A DNA stretch of 64,000 bases from Perognathus longimembris pacificus (taxonomy: Eukaryota; Chordata; Mammalia; Rodentia; Heteromyidae): contig NC_063173.1 in the NCBI RefSeq assembly GCF_023159225.1, positions 8,160,852 through 8,224,851 of the forward strand. The letters run 5' to 3'. Below are positions 35,270-47,079 of this stretch, piece after piece. Position 1 is the stretch's first letter, and each line of letters begins with the position of its first letter. Below the pieces are notes generated by a model, which had not been told where the DNA came from, did not search any database, and saw only the letters and a program-made list of their open reading frames with translations. The translations under genes were made by a program, and so were the position numbers.

Positions 35270-35382
35270 GAGCATTTTTTTTGGTCAGTCCTGGGGCTTG
35301 AACTCTGGGCCTGCGCGCTGTCCCTGAGCTCTTCAGCTCAAGGCTAGCACTCTACCACTTGAGCCACAGCGCCCCTTCTAGG
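35270..35382 (-). mobile_element. Solitary Geo monomer
   Basis: Only the Geo right half is present (ggtcagtcctggggcttgaa to agccacagcgccccttct), with a T tail. Near-identical flanks (ggagcattttt and ggtgcattttt) suggest a target duplication, so it inserted as a 5'-truncated monomer. Confidence 0.85.
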
Positions 35383-35766
35383 AGGTGCATTTTTAACATG
35401 GTAATATTTCTGAAATTTGGATGTCTTACCTTCGATGTCAAATGAATTAGGAGGATGTTTCTAATAGCGTAGAAAATAGTGGTGCAGCTTATAAATTTAA
35501 AATGAATACACATCCCTTAACTTCAGAAAGATGTAGATCAAGGAGGATTCTGGGAGTCAAAAAGAGCTCCAAGCAGAAGAAAGGCGCGACTTTCACTAGG
35601 CTGTAAAAACGAGTACGATTTTAAAGAGGAAGAGCAGCAGGGCCTGTGGAGATGAAGGCAGCCGTGGGAAGAGTGACAAGAGACGCAGGTTTGAATGAGG
35701 CACAGAAGGAGAGTGTTAGGAAGAAAATCCAGCCGAGTGGTAAAACTAAACCATAGAAGTCAAATG

Positions 35767-35943
35767 AGCCAGGCGCTGGTAATCCTAGTTACTGAGGAGG
35801 CTGACATCTGCGCATCACAGTGTGAGCAACTAGCCACTATCATCTCCAATTCACCGGCAAAAGTCCCAAGTGGGGATGTGGCTCAGGTGGTAATGCATCC
35901 AAGCGAGAGCGTGAGGCCCTGAGTTCAAGCCCAATACTGACCG
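35767..35943 (+). mobile_element. 7SL-Geo SINE with deletions
   Basis: gccaggcgctggtaatccta start, atctccaattcaccggc linker. The tail is an AAT repeat (35945-35961). Confidence 0.85.
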
Positions 35944-36399
35944 GTAATAATAATAATAATAAACATCAGTCAACAATACAGTTAAAAATCAAAAGCACCT
36001 GAACATTTCTGAGCGATGGAACATAAGATCAAGTCCACCTTTGGGGTATAGAATGGACCCAGGGACAGGCATGTGGAATAGACCCTGTGTTGGGGGTTGG
36101 GGGGTGCGTTTCAGGTTTGGGTCAACTAGATTAAAGGAAATAGGTCCAGAACTATGGGGGCACCAGAGGACTGTATGTCCATGAGCGCCCACCTATCCTC
36201 CCCCACCTCCCCAACCCCCAGGGTCCCGGGGGACCGTGTGCTCATGATGTGCCAGGGCTCTGGATTGACCCTGCCAGACCCCGCTGTCGGCACCAATCCA
36301 GCATGTCAGTGTCAGGCTAAGGTCCCGTCGCGCTAGGGCCCCAGGGAGCACCCCAGATGCTCAAAGACTCATTTATTTGCCTTTCTGCTTGAAGAAGAC

Positions 36400-36525
36400 T
36401 CACAGTAATAACAACTTCAGAAGTACGTGTTATCATCCCCTTCTTATAGATGAGAAGATTAAGTATCAGAGACAAAGTGACTTGTCAAGATCGCAAAACT
36501 AATACCCAACAGTACTGGAATGAAT
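36400..36525 (-). mobile_element. MIR fragment
   Basis: atccccttcttatagatgag, then aagattaagtatcagagaca, gtgacttgtcaagatc. Reverse MIR. Confidence 0.75.
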
Positions 36526-36564
36526 GCTCTAATCTGTTTCTCTCAGAGTCTGTACTTTCTCTTA

Positions 36565-36628
36565 TAGGGCTGGGGATGGAACCCAGGGTCTTACACTCAC
36601 TAGGAAAGTGCTCTACCACTAGGGTTCA
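36565..36628 (-). mobile_element. Old ID-like fragment
   Basis: gctggggatggaacccaggg, then cactaggaaagtgctctacc, a reversed tRNA-Ala-like head. Confidence 0.6.
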
Positions 36629-36699
36629 GCTAAGTCTAATATGTATATACATATATACATACACATGCATGTGTACATACACACATATAATTGTATTGT

Positions 36700-36810
36700 T
36701 ATTATGATACTGTACAGAGGGGTTACCATTTTATAAGTCAGGTAATGAGTACATTTCTTTTTCATTTTGTAATGTCACCCCTTCCTTTGCTTTCCTCCTG
36801 TTTCCCCTCC
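36700..36810. repeat. Dispersed repeat of unknown family (copy 1)
   Basis: tacagaggggttaccatttt, then ataagtcaggtaatgagtac and gtcaccccttcctttgcttt. Shares this ordered set with 47975, 48745 and 62525. Confidence 0.7.
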
Positions 36811-37440
36811 CACCCCTGCTGATGCAAGTCTGTACTTGTAACCAGTCTTCTCTGTGAGTCTCAGACCTAAGCAGACAGCTAGACCAACGTCAGATCCTGT
36901 CATGGGGTCTGAAATGAGCACTGCTACCAAAGCTTAGATGTGCTCGCCAGATTCCAGCCCTTTCTTTCCCCGGCTGCTGCCATGCACGTCTGTGACACTG
37001 GATCGCACCTTAACAGTTTGCTTTGCGCTTTAGTGTATCCTTCCAAAGCACAGCCTACTCTAATCCTTGATCTTCTCCAGACAATGTCCCCTTCATTGTT
37101 GTGCTACTTTAACTAGATAAAACCGGTCTTTCTCCCCCTTCCCCCTGATTTAAGTGCTACCTCTGCCTGGAAACTGCTCACACAAATTCCTGCTCTTTGG
37201 TATCCTTTTTCTCCACTAGGACAAGGAATAGCTAAGGCTCCAATGCACGAAGCAGAGGTGGGCTCTAATACAGACAGAGCTGGTGAGTTTCTGGGGAAGA
37301 GGATCAAAAGGAGAGTATTTAGGGGTGCAGAAAATGAGAGGAATCAACAGCCAGGCCAAAAAAGCATCAATCCCAAATTGCCTGGCAGAGAGGAGGAAGC
37401 AGCCAACAGGAAGAAAGACTTCCGTCTAAAACATACCACG

Positions 37441-37631
37441 GGGCTGGGAATGTGGCTTAGTGGTAGAGTGCTTGCCTAGCATTCATGAAGCCCTGGGTTC
37501 AATTTCTTAGTACCACATACACAGAAAAGGCCGGATGTGGCACTGTGGCTCAAGTGGTAGAAAGCTAGCCTTGAGCAAAAAGAAGCTTAGGAACAGTGCC
37601 CAGGACCTGAGTTCAAGCCCCAGGTCTGGCA
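37441..37631 (+). mobile_element. IDL-Geo SINE, older subfamily
   Basis: ggggctgggaatgtggctta, then gagtgcttgcctagcattca. Complete Geo. Tail expanded into purine repeats. Confidence 0.93.
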
Positions 37632-37830
37632 AAATAAATAAATAGAAAGAAAGAAAGAGTACATCAGTTTGATAATAAAAATTTGAAGAAAAAAAAAGAA
37701 AGAAAGAAAAAGAGAGGGAAGAAAGAAAGGAGGAAGGAAAGAAGGAAGGAAGGAAGGAAGGAAGGAAGGAAGGAAGGAAGGAAGGAAGGAAGGAAGGCAG
37801 GCAAGAAAGAAGAAAGAAATGGCAAAACCT
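37632..37830. repeat. (AAGG)n and GA-rich microsatellite
   Basis: Pure AAGG tetramers at about 37731-37796, with GAAA/AAAG flanks. The Phe/Leu/Pro/Ser frames on the minus strand are repeat frames. Confidence 0.96.
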
Positions 37831-38159
37831 ATCAAGGAGCAAATGGGTGTAAGGATGGGATAGAAACTGCAATGACTTCCCACACACTTGGACATGGAGA
37901 TTGTGCCTTTCTACGGGGCCTCTGGCTAGAAAGAGTGGGTGCGGTCACTCAGCTGGTTCTGGCATCCGACCGTGACCTCCTGTGGTTTCCACTAGGCCCT
38001 GAGACACTGACATGGAATGTCACTTGCTCTTACTACCACGCAGCCCAGACCCAGCCTCTTCCTCTGACCACCCCTACTCACGCTTCACTCGCTCACTTTA
38101 CTATTATTACAGCTTCCACTGGAATAGAAGTCACATATAGGCAAAAATATTGTCTTTTT

Positions 38160-38365
38160 TTTGTTTTTGTTTTTTGCCAGTCCTGGGGCTTGAACTCAGG
38201 GCCTGAGCACCGTCCCTGGCTTCTTTTTGCTCAAGGCTAGCACTCTGACACTTGAGCCACAGCGCCACTTCTGGCCTTTTCTATATATGTGGTGCTGAGG
38301 AATCAAACCCAGGGTTTTGTGCATGTGAGACAAGCACTCTACCACCAAGCCACATTCCCAGCCCC
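38160..38365 (-). mobile_element. IDL-Geo SINE, older subfamily
   Basis: ttgccagtcctggggcttga to cattcccagcccc. Flanks atattgtctttt and acattgtctttt are the duplication. Confidence 0.94.
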
Positions 38366-38394
38366 AACATTGTCTTTTTAAAATTATCAGTTTA

Positions 38395-38570
38395 AAAAGC
38401 CAGATGCTATTCAGGAAACTGAGAGTTGAGGATCAAGGTTCATAGCCAGCCCATGCAGGAAAGTCCATGAAACTATTATCTCCAATTAATCACCAAAAAA
38501 CCAGGCATAAACTCATGTCTCAAGTGGTAGAGCACCAGCTTTAAGGAACAGCACCCAAGCCCCAATACTG

Positions 38571-38572
<2 letters not shown>
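38395..38572 (+). mobile_element. 7SL-Geo SINE with CA tail
   Basis: gccagatgctattcaggaaa start, linker atctccaattaatcacc, Geo end ccaatactggcacacac. Confidence 0.88.
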
Positions 38573-38608
<36 letters not shown>

Positions 38609-38611
38609 ACA
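38573..38611. repeat. (AC)n microsatellite
   Basis: About 19 AC units with one AT step, the tail of the SINE. Confidence 0.96.
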
Positions 38612-39042
38612 CATCATTTTAGGACTTCCTGAGGTAAAAAGAGGTGAAAACTGACACTATATGCATGTATAGAACTTATACACGAAACTCCTTGTACTTT
38701 CAATGGATACTAAGGGAAAATAAAGGCTTAAAATCCAGAGAAACTTCCAGCATGTCATAGGCACTGTGTGCATAGTCAATTAGTAACTGATGTGTGTTTG
38801 ACCTTCTGACTTCTGACACAAACCTCAAGTAGAGATTACAGCCCAGGCTGACTGCTGACATTCGCCAACAATAACATTGGAGATCTGAGTGTGGTCATTG
38901 CTCTCAGCGTGTACAGTCATCACACACTATAGAATATTATTTGAAACTTCTCAATATAAGAAATAGTGTATGGACTCGAGAGGAGGTAAAGGTACCCCTT
39001 TAAAACTTTTTACACTCTTTGAAACTCCAAAACTGTGCTCAT

Positions 39043-39272
39043 TTTTTCTGGTACTGGGGCTAGAAGTCAGGATCTGGGTGCTGTTCCTTCAGTTTCCTCA
39101 TTCAAGACCAGCACTCTACCACTTGGGCCACAGCACCACTTCCAGCTTTTTAGTGATTGGCTAACTATAACAGTCTCATGAACTCTCCTGCCTAGGCTGG
39201 CTGGAAACGCCAATCCTCAGACCTCAGCCTCCTGAGGAGCCAGGAATATGGACATGAGCCATTAGAGCCCAA
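39043..39272 (-). mobile_element. 7SL-Geo SINE
   Basis: ctggtactggggctagaagt to gagccattagagcccaact. Confidence 0.92.
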
Positions 39273-39274
39273 CT

Positions 39275-40488
39275 CTGTGCTATTCGTTATTGTTTATTTT
39301 GAGTTGTTATTGTTGTTTCTGCTATCTCATTTTTTATCTTATGATCAATATTATTGATACTGGTAAACACTTTCTGGAATCAACAGAACTTGTAATAAAA
39401 AAATGCCTAAAGATTGCTAAAATTATAGTGTCAACCTTTTGGGGTTTAAAATTGTAGAGCTTTACCACATTTTTTTTTTCCAGAGGAATGGAATTCCAAA
39501 AAGAATCGATTGATCTCAAGCTTTGAGCTTTCCCCCTGGTTTACTTCTGAGGTTGCTGACTCAGTTAACACTCAAAAGTGTTCCAGATGTCATCTGTCCA
39601 TTGCCTGTGAGATGCTGTGGTTAGTCAGGCTGAAGGACCCAGAGGCCACCTTCAGGTTCAGAGCAAACAAACAACTAGAGGACTTGCAAAGAGACCATGG
39701 CAAAGCCTCAGGGGGCCTCTAACTTTAAATGAAAGGAAACCACATACTACAGCACAGCTAACCAAGAACATGTTTATATTTTGTAGGAGGGGGTAGGTTC
39801 AAGAAAATCTCCATGACTGAAGAGCTGTTGTTGATGATGTGGTAAAATCAACTGAGTTGTGTCGCGGGGTGTAATGGCCTCTGGGCAGGACAGGCTGGGA
39901 CTTCAATGTGTCCATTCTTGGAGATTGAGGTAAGGGAATGACTTGGTGGGAATGGAGTCCATGTAGCTAGCTGACACTCAGCTAGAGGTCTGAAGGGACC
40001 CAGCAAACTTGGGCTTGCATTTTTCAGACATCTCTGTCTACTGGGAAAGTGAGAGGCAAGAAGAACTATGTCTCTAAGTATCATTCAAAGTGAGATACAG
40101 TCAACTAGTTTGCCTGAAGTCGAGTTCCCCATCATTTTCCTTGAGAATTCAGACTGTGAAAATGTCAGCCAGAGTGTGGGAATGAGTGTTTCAGAATTCT
40201 ACTGAAGATTGCCTACTTGAAGTCAGACTGTCTGGCCACTGAAGACAGGTGAAGCCACTGAGGTAAAAAGCAAGTATTTGTCCTTTTCCCTGCCCCCACC
40301 TGTACTCGGTGATTCCATAAAAGTAAGTGAGCCAACAAGAGAGTTCTGTGCATACTTGAGAAGCAGGCTCTGCCTAGATGGGTAGGTGAAGAAAGAGTAG
40401 AGGCACCAGTAAAAAATCATAGCCATGACAACAGAGCAAGACAGCTTCGATCTATATTCTCCCATGCAGCCAACTCTAGGATCTTGCC
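39275..40488. other. Unique sequence without a recognised gene
   Basis: No recent SINE. Frames of 60-102 codons show no recognisable domain. Confidence 0.4.
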
Positions 40489-40489
40489 A

Positions 40490-41148
40490 TTCGTTGAGAA
40501 GGCAAATTAGTACAACCACTATGGAAATCAATATGGAGGCTCATCAAAAAACTAAACATAGACCTATCTTTTGACCCTGAGGTGCCATTCTTAGGTTTAT
40601 ATCCAAAAGAGTGTAAATCAACATAGAAAAAAGACATCTACACCATTTTTATCACTGCACTGTTCACAACAGTAAATCTATGGAATCAGCCTAGTTCCCA
40701 GCAACCAATGACTAGATGAAGAAAATGTAGAATATACAGACAATGGAGTATTATTCAGCCAGAAAGAAGGATGAAATTATGTCATTTGCAGGAAAATGGA
40801 TGGCACTGGAGACCATCGTGTTCAAGTGAGATAAGGCAAGCTCAGAAAGCCCACATGACATGTTTTCACTCATGTGCACTAACTAGATCTAAAATGATAA
40901 TAACAACAATAACAAGACATGAGTACAAAGGGAGACTCTCTGAGGGAGACTCACTGGGAAGAGAGAAGGAGAGGGTACTTAGGGGTAAACATGACCCAAG
41001 TATGAAAGTAGCATGATGGAATCAACTAAATACTATTTGAAAAAAGTGAGAAGAAAGAAGGAAGACTAAAAGAGACTAATAGAGGTGAATTAACCAAAGC
41101 ACATTGTACACATCTATGGGAATATCACAATAAAGCTAATTATATTCA
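40490..41148 (+). mobile_element. LINE-1 3' end (ORF2 end and 3' UTR)
   Basis: gtacaaccactatggaaatc, then caatggagtattattcagcc, gcaggaaaatggatggcact. This is the standard ordered 3' end of a L1, closing with caataaagctaattat. Not coding. Confidence 0.9.
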
Positions 41149-41765
41149 TGATGATTATAAAAATGAATCATCCCACTTTTTCTGTTTTCCCCATAGCCTT
41201 GGCAGAAGTTGGCACAGCTGAGATGAGGCCTGGAACAAATCACCTCAGCTCTGTTAGCATGCACAGGCATCTGTCAGAACTGGATACTGGACCGTTAGTA
41301 TCACTGCCCTCAGTTACGAGGTTAGACAATGAATGCCATGATAAGCCCACATTCTTCCTTGCTCACTAGGCTTAATATATAGCTTGTTAAGGTTTTGAGT
41401 TACCTGATGCTGAGTAAATGGCTCCAAAAGAAACAGGAGAGAAACTTACAAAGGAAAGAACTATTCCTCTACTAAGTTCCTACATACTACTTGCAACATG
41501 GAGCCTCTGACCTCTGCTAAGATTGGCTAGGCTTTCTAGCTATGGCTGAGCCAAACTAAAAAGCAAAGTCTTAGGCAAGGAAATTGAGGAGGAATCCAGA
41601 TGTATGGATTGTGGTAACACAAAATGATCCAGGAAAATCTCTTTGTAGAATGATGATAACCATAAAAGCATAAGGATATTGTAAGAATTAAGCTAAATAC
41701 TTTATGCAGACTCAAAATAAACACTTCATTCTATAAAACTTTTAAACTCTTAAGCAAAGAATGGC

Positions 41766-41956
41766 AGGGCTGGGAATGTGGCTTAGTGGTAGAGCGCTCA
41801 CCTAGCATGCATGAAGCCCTGGGTTTGATTCCTCAGCACCACATACACAGAAAAAGCCAAAAGTGGCGCCGTAGCTCAAGGGGTAGAGTGCTAGCCCTGA
41901 GCGAAAGAAGCTCAGTGACAGTGTCCTGGGCCTGAGTCCAAACTGCAGGCCTGGAA
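41766..41956 (+). mobile_element. IDL-Geo SINE, older subfamily
   Basis: gggctgggaatgtggcttag, then gagcgctcacctagcatgca. Complete Geo with A tail. Confidence 0.92.
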
Positions 41957-42032
41957 AAAAAAAAAAAGCCCTGGGTTCAAATCCAACACAGCCACCATTA
42001 GCCATTCTTCAGTCTCCTATAAAATAAGGACA

Positions 42033-42243
42033 AAGCTGGACACCGTGGCTCACACCTGTAATCCTTGCTACTCGGGGGATGGAGATCAGAGTTGAAGCTT
42101 GAAGTAGCCCTCGGCAGAAATTCTCAGAAGCCTCCATTTCCAGTTAACCAGCAAAACGCCAGGCTATAGGCATGGCTCAGGTGATAGAACGTCAGATGGG
42201 AATACTCACAAGGTTCTGAGTCTGAGCCCTAGTACTGGCACCA
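42033..42243 (+). mobile_element. 7SL-Geo SINE
   Basis: agctggacaccgtggctcac start. The Geo part is diverged (ggcatggctcaggtgataga). Confidence 0.88.
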
Positions 42244-42249
42244 AAAATA

Positions 42250-44790
42250 AAAATCAAAAACAACAACAACAAAGAATAGGTCTGACAAGTAACCATGGTT
42301 GCCGTATGGACAGAATGTATTTAGTGCATGTCTACCAATAAGTTAAGAACGTATTCTACCCTCTGCCCTCATGCGAGGCGGACACTGCTAGCCTGTTTTC
42401 TTCTTCCTCAAAGTTTAGGAACCGTTGACACCCCTGAAGAATGCCTTAGAGACAGGGGAGCTCCATTCATTTTCACCAAACTTCCAGGTGACCTGCTGCC
42501 AACATTCAACTTCGAGAAGCACTGCTGACACCAAGACTGACAAGGAGAATGGAGAGACCCGTGTCTCCGCTGTGCGGACCCCATGGCTCCGAGTTGAGGA
42601 GGCTGGACAGGTGGCAGGAGGTAGGAAGCAGTGTTCAACGACCCCTTCAATTCGAACCCCCATTGGGCGGGAGCTTCTCTGCCTCCACGGAGCTGAGGTG
42701 CAGCCATGGGTGAGGAAAGCTGAGTTTCACGGGAGCAGCCTGGCTCAAGGAAATGCTGTGCAGAGGTCAAGGTGATGAGAAGTCAGTTCGGGGGGGGGGG
42801 GGGGGGCATGTGAAAGAGAAGCCCAAACAGGTTTTGCGGGTCTAGAGAGCTCACCTAGGGACCAGGAGGCTGGGAAGGAACAGAAGACAGACGCTTGCAT
42901 GGGGCTCACTGGGTCTGAGAAAGAGGCTTCTCGCTTCAGGAGTGGTTGCTTCCAGCACCTGTCCCCTTCAGTGGAAATGGATGTGCTTTCTAGCTGCGCA
43001 TTCTTCCTTGAGAGAGACTCGGGCACGAGGCCTTTTTGGAAGGCTCCTGTCTCCTGCTGGCCTGGGTGAGTGGGGAAATGTCCCAGGAGCTCCTGCCATC
43101 GCCCTGAGTGCTTTCGTCATGACACAGCGGCTTCCACGAAGCAATAAGCCAAGGGCCGCAGAGCCCAGGTAGCACTGTCTCACAAGAGCAACACAGAATC
43201 CTACTGTCAACCGATGCCAGAGCTGGGGTTGGTGGAGGGGGGGGGGCGGGGAACCTGAGGAGGTGCAATACTTTTTCTAAAAAAATGAATTCCACAGAAC
43301 TTTATCTTTATACCATCATACTCAGGTCCAACATTTGACATGGACACTGACAAAGCTGTTCTTGAGGAGGCAGACTTTGGAGTCTAGCACTTTGCTCTTG
43401 GACCTCCTACTCCCCAAAGGTCTGCGGAGGCCTGACGGACCCCAAGATTCTATGGAGCGCTGGGAGGAGTGTTCTGCACTGTTCCCGTATTCACACAAAG
43501 GAGAGATCAAGACCCACGCTGGCAGGATCTTCCCCGTCTAACTCACCTCATGACACGCGGGACTCTTGTAGGCCGTTGTGGTCCTCGGAAGGCTGTTCTG
43601 CACACTGTTTTCTCTGCTTGACACACCCTCTGCTTTCCTCCACGCCTGTGTCTTTCCAGCCCCTCCCCTTTTCTCTGCAACTCCTGCCTGGAGGAGGCCC
43701 CAGTATCTTGCAGGTCTCAGCAGACTTCTCTGCTTTGCTATGCTCTCACAGGACCAGGTAAAAGTGAATTCTGGGTGTCTAGCTCCTTTCTGTATTAGTG
43801 AATGAGTGTGCTCACAGGAGCTCCTTTCTGTATTAGTGAATGAGTGTGCTCACAGGAAGTTTGTCCCCAAAGCAGCGTGGCCAGTCCCAAGGTACAAGAA
43901 TGATTGCAGCCCGCCACTCTGTTCTGAACAAATCCTTATCCGGTTGGTATTGATTGCTTCTCCAAAGCGTTCTGATGAGACCACAGCAATAGGCCTGAGC
44001 TCCAGGTAATAAGAAGAGTATGTCAGGAAATGCGAAGTGGAACACGCTTAGAAAATGTTGGGAAGTCCCGGTGATCACTGCCTTCAACATGGCCACTAAA
44101 AAAAATATGTTTTTCTCAGGACAACAGTTTTCAAACGTCATTTGATCTTCTGTCATCCCCAGGGGCTTTGAAACAAATAGGTCCAAAATAACTCCCTTCT
44201 ACTTTCAGCAACCATAGTTGATGTTCCTAGTAGTTAGTCTTCCAAAAGTTTCACAAAGAATTACTCATGACTTTCCTGATGACAAAATACAGGCCTAAAG
44301 TAGGCTGCTTGGCGTGTCCCAGGCATCTTTGTGGTAGGTGACTCCCTCTGAGAAACGCCGTCTGACAGGGGGAAAAGCCACATAAATAGGAATTCATGTT
44401 ACACTACAATTTTTCTCAATATGCAAGAAGCTAAAAATGCTAAATCAACATCTTCCAAAATTGGTGTTCCTTAGAAGCGCGTGGGCTGCAGGATGTGAAG
44501 AGAAACGAATTATCTCTTTAGAGAGTGTTACCCAAACAGTTCTTTTACAAGCTTAGTAGAATGATTCAACCCCTTGATTCAAGTCTCTGCTTAAGCATCA
44601 TTTTATTTAGAGTGACTCATGCTGGTAAACAGGTTTTTAATTAAAAGGGAAACTTGTATTAGCATTGCTCTAAGATAAGAGAGAAACTACAGACTGCTTA
44701 CCCAGCTACATTCTCTCTATCTTTGGCACCAGTTTCAAAGGAAAGCTACCTGGAAGGATCATTTCTCCCCTAAGAATCCCTTTCAATTAA
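42250..44790. other. Unique sequence, no SINEs, two G runs
   Basis: Pure G runs at 42790-42806 (17 G) and 43237-43246. Overlapping frames at 42408-42775 and 42942-43295 occur on both strands and match nothing known. 43560-43700 is weakly L2-like. Confidence 0.45.
43781..43856. repeat. Perfect 2 x 38 bp tandem duplication
   Basis: Two identical 38-base units, 43781-43818 and 43819-43856, starting agctcctttctgtattagtg. No mismatch, so recent in origin or an assembly artefact. Confidence 0.97.
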
Positions 44791-44799
44791 ATACAATGT

Positions 44800-44960
44800 A
44801 ACAATTTATAAAGTATGCTCACACACATCATTTCATTGGATCCTGTCATCAGCCTTTTAAGACAGGGATGCCACGAATTCCAGTCAATATGGACTTCACA
44901 TGGAAGAGAATGCTGAGCAGGTGGAGGTAATGTGGTTTGCTTCTGCCCAGCTAGCAGAGG
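44800..44960 (-). mobile_element. MIR/L2-like fragment
   Basis: cacatcatttcattggatcc, then tgtcatcagccttttaaga. Reverse MIR phrase. Confidence 0.5.
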
Positions 44961-45269
44961 TAGAGCCAAGTTTGTGGGTCCAGGCCCAGTGTCACATCCT
45001 CAGGGAACTCACGGGCGAGTCTGTGTATGTCTTAGATTGTACCATAGGAGCAACTTGGCTCTGCAGGGTAATGGTTCTCAAACTATACGCCTCAAGGTTC
45101 TGAGCATCTTTCACGGCACAGGAAAGCAAAATGGAGGACTGGTCTACTCTCCCCATGTCAGGAGGACCCTGTGTTTTAATGTCTCTTGTTGTTTGTGGCT
45201 ATTACTATCAAGTAGAATGTCTTTGAAGGAAAGTATTCCACTGCTTTAGTACCATTAAAAGCTTAAAGC

Positions 45270-45370
45270 CCCAGTGTATTATTAGTCCAAACTTTTCATT
45301 TTACAGATTAGAAATCAAGAAGTTTTTTCCATGTTCACACCCAACTAGGATTAGAAACTCAAGTTTCTCC
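45270..45370 (-). mobile_element. MIR fragment
   Basis: ttcattttacagattagaaa, then cacacccaactaggattaga. Reverse MIR. Confidence 0.55.
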
Positions 45371-45721
45371 AGCAACCCTCCACTGTGAGCAGAGTGAAGC
45401 TGAGCTCAGCACAGGAGTCCGTCTGCATGTGCTCCTCTCCTGCTTTGTATAAGGTTCCTTAGAGGCTTGGCACACATTCTGAGTCCTCAGGGCTTTGGGT
45501 TCAATGGGGTCAATTTCAGGTGATACGAACACTGCTAAACTGTGATGACACTTTGAAAACCAGTTGTTTCCTAAATCTAAAGGATTTCCAACAATTAAAT
45601 TGACTAGCTGATTGTGTTGTTTGTCAATTTTGCTTAGCTGGGGGATAATAATACTGAAGGGAGATTCCTTGTTCAGAATACACAACCCCTCTCCCCCCCC
45701 CAAAAAAGGAATACATAAACC

Positions 45722-45946
45722 TAAGCTGCTGTCCATGGCTCATACCTGTAATCCTAGTTGCTCAGGAGGTGAGATCTGAAGATTGTATTTCGAAGCCAGC
45801 CTGGGCAGAAAAATCCATGACAGTCTTATCTCCAATAAACTACTCAGAAAAAGCCAGAAGTGACTCTATGGCTCAAGTGATAATAGAGTGCTAGCACAAA
45901 GAGGCCTGGGGACAGCACCTAGGTGCTGAGTTCAAGCCCCAAGACT
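45722..45946 (+). mobile_element. 7SL-Geo SINE
   Basis: ctgtccatggctcatacctg start, Geo to gagttcaagccccaagac. Confidence 0.92.
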
Positions 45947-46405
45947 TTGTTCTAATCCTAACATCACACCCAACATGGCTGTATCACACCAAAGATCTGC
46001 ACTCTCCCCAGAGTGTAGGCTGCGGACACCTTAAGTATAGTCCAGGGCCAATCTGAGCTGGTTCCCACACGCCGCCAGCTTTCCGTCTCTGTAGCTTGAT
46101 CTGTGGCATTCTTCAGAGCACCATTGTTAGAGGCCAGAATTAACACAAGCATTTCTCTGGGTTCCTTCCAAGCTTTCAAGATAGAAATCTGAGGGATTTC
46201 CCCAGCTTCCCTACCCCACAGTGGGGCACTTTTGAGGCTGGTTCAAATGACCCCACAGAAGCAAGATAGAACCTTCGTTTTCCATAGGGGCTACTCACTC
46301 ATCAGTACACCCCTTTATTGGCCATCCTGAGATTTCTAACTCAGGGTCTTGTACTTGCTAGGCCAGTACTGTACCATTTGAGCACTATGCTGCTATTGCC
46401 CCTGT

Positions 46406-46868
46406 TTTTTTGTGCTGGTAGTGGGGACTAAACTCAGTACTTAGGTCTGTTCCTTAGCTTCTCTGCTCAAAGCTGATGTTCTATCACTTGGGACATATCT
46501 GCACTTTGGGCTTTTTTTGGTGGTTAATTAAAGATAAGAGTCCCATGTATTTTCTTTTTTGTTTGTTTGCTAGCCCTGGGGCTTGAACTCAGGGCCTGAG
46601 CACTATCCCTGGCTTCTTTTTGCTCAAGGCTAGCACTCTACCTCTTGAGCCACAGCACCACTTCAGGCATTTTCTGTTGATGTGGTGCTGGGTAATTGAA
46701 CCCAGGGCTTCATGCATGCCAGGCAAGCACTCTACCACTAAGCTATGTTCACAGCCCCATAGAGTCCCATGAATTTTCCTGCCTTAGCTGGCTGGCTTCA
46801 ACCCTCCATCCTCAGTTCTCAGCCTGCTGAGTAGCTAAGATCACAGGCATGAGCCACAAGAACCAGAC
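46406..46868 (-). mobile_element. 7SL-Geo SINE split by a later IDL-Geo insertion
   Basis: The Geo half lies at 46406-46556 and the 7SL half at about 46760-46868. The linker phrase agagtcccatgtattttc is duplicated as agagtcccatgaattttc across the nested element. Confidence 0.93.
46557..46759 (-). mobile_element. IDL-Geo SINE nested inside a 7SL-Geo SINE
   Basis: Complete dimer, ctagccctggggcttgaact to gttcacagcccc, flanked by the 18-base duplication described for the host SINE. Confidence 0.94.
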
Positions 46869-46869
46869 T

Positions 46870-47010
46870 GCCATCCCTTTTGCTCTTATTGTTCAAGTAG
46901 AGACTCACCTTATTTTTGTTTCCAGGGCTAGTCTGAAACCACCATTTTCTCCCTTCCATCTCCTTTGTACCTAGGATTACAGGTGTGTGCCATCAAGCCT
47001 GATCCCTCCA
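46870..47010 (-). mobile_element. Old 7SL/B1-like monomer
   Basis: tttccagggctagtctgaaa, then aggattacaggtgtgtgcca. Reversed B1-like unit. Confidence 0.6.
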
Positions 47011-47079
47011 CGTATCATTTTATTGGTAATTCTCCTTTGCAAACCACTTGTGGTTATTAAGATCACATGCATATAAACT

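Noticed and set aside
42408..42775. 116- and 120-codon frames on opposite strands
   Set aside because: Mutually overlapping, no recognised family, no splice or start context.
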